Assembly: GCA_024403795.1 (NCBI GenBank)
Contig: JAKSRD010000001.1
Span: forward strand, 1 to 64,000
From: Saccharofermentans sp.
GTDB lineage: Bacteria > Bacillota > Clostridia > Saccharofermentanales > Saccharofermentanaceae
DNA: 64,000 bases
Direction of reading: 5' to 3'
Shown here: positions 63,902 through 64,000 of the stretch, piece by piece
How the letters are laid out: each line of letters opens with the position of its first letter
Numbering within the stretch: the first letter of the stretch is position 1
Made by a program: the position numbers and the translations under genes
The notes under the pieces: generated by a model
Told to the model about the DNA's origin: nothing
Seen by the model: the letters and a program-made list of their open reading frames with translations, nothing else
Databases searched by the model: none

Positions 63902-64000
63902 TTATTTGTTGAGTCTTGCCTCAAGAGCAGCCTTCTGATCTTCATAGCCGGGCTTGCCGAGAAGAGCGAACATGTTCTTCTTGTAAGCCTCAACACCGGG
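63902..64000 (-). CDS. pgi: C-terminal end of probable glucose-6-phosphate isomerase
   Basis: The last 32 codons are visible: [20 protein letters not shown], then [12 protein letters not shown] and a stop. The [18 protein letters not shown] block is the characteristic C-terminus of Firmicute glucose-6-phosphate isomerase. The rest lies beyond the window, so the call rests on this short segment. Confidence 0.7.
   Translation of the reverse strand, partial: PGVEAYKKNMFALLGKPGYEDQKAALEARLNK

Overview
The window reads as a chromosomal segment of an anaerobic Gram-positive bacterium of the class Clostridia that degrades plant polysaccharide. Support comes from L27 with a cleavable N-terminal extension next to its protease Prp, sepF, the DUF1385, YitT and DUF212 families, zinc-type L31, strong GGAGG ribosome sites, no outer-membrane genes, and a GH9-CBM3c-CBM3 cellulase. 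A rumen or sludge lineage such as Saccharofermentans would fit, but that is a guess. Most genes lie on the minus strand. I found no tRNA, rRNA, CRISPR array, transposase or prophage.

Layout. 1-3.7 kb: the edge of an unknown ORF, glnA, an orphan larA-family gene and a PAP2 phosphatase. 3.7-10 kb: a minus-strand set behind a good sigma-A promoter: a DUF47/PhoU-like protein, a 1044-residue protein joining a degenerate GH16 domain, a CBM-like domain, a LacI-type sugar-binding domain and GGDEF, and a second LacI-type-GGDEF protein. 10-17 kb: an apparent operon marR - acyl carrier protein - lipid kinase - methionine-gamma-lyase-like - HlyD-like membrane protein - yggS - sepF, tying lipid metabolism to cell division. 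17-18.5 kb: a CPBP protease with an XRE regulator in AT-rich DNA. 18.6-31 kb: mutS2, pfkA, sirtuin, dnaE, uvrB, fruK-like, AlkD-like and DUF212. 31-37 kb: rplU-prp-rpmA-obg behind a structured leader, then murC with a membrane protein of unknown function, and ybaK. 37-40 kb: ECF sigma, zinc-finger anti-sigma and a DUF4097 lipoprotein, preceded by an ECF-type promoter. 40-47 kb: a VOC protein, prmC, DUF1385, and a lower-GC block with a 1010-residue exported protein (CBM2-like domains, Thr/Pro linker, thrombospondin type 3 repeats, possible caspase-fold domain). 47-55 kb: rpmE, rho with a long disordered extension, mreB, leuS, an ATPase, nnrE. 55-63 kb: a 57-residue protein, the GH9 cellulase lipoprotein, YitT, an aconitase-family hydratase, and a TIM-barrel isomerase/FMN-oxidoreductase pair. 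63.2-63.9 kb is non-coding and holds a very regular array of twelve alternating 10-mers and a second 25-bp tandem array; the probable 3' end of pgi closes the window.

The cellulase, the CBM2-like exported protein and the two sugar-sensing GGDEF proteins suggest a polysaccharide lifestyle in which extracellular glycan breakdown is coupled to c-di-GMP signalling. The strongest candidates for something undescribed are the GH16-like/CBM/LacI/GGDEF fusion with a substituted nucleophile (6077-9211), the CBM2/TSP3/caspase-like exported protein (43944-46976) and the alternating 10-mer array (63302-63595).
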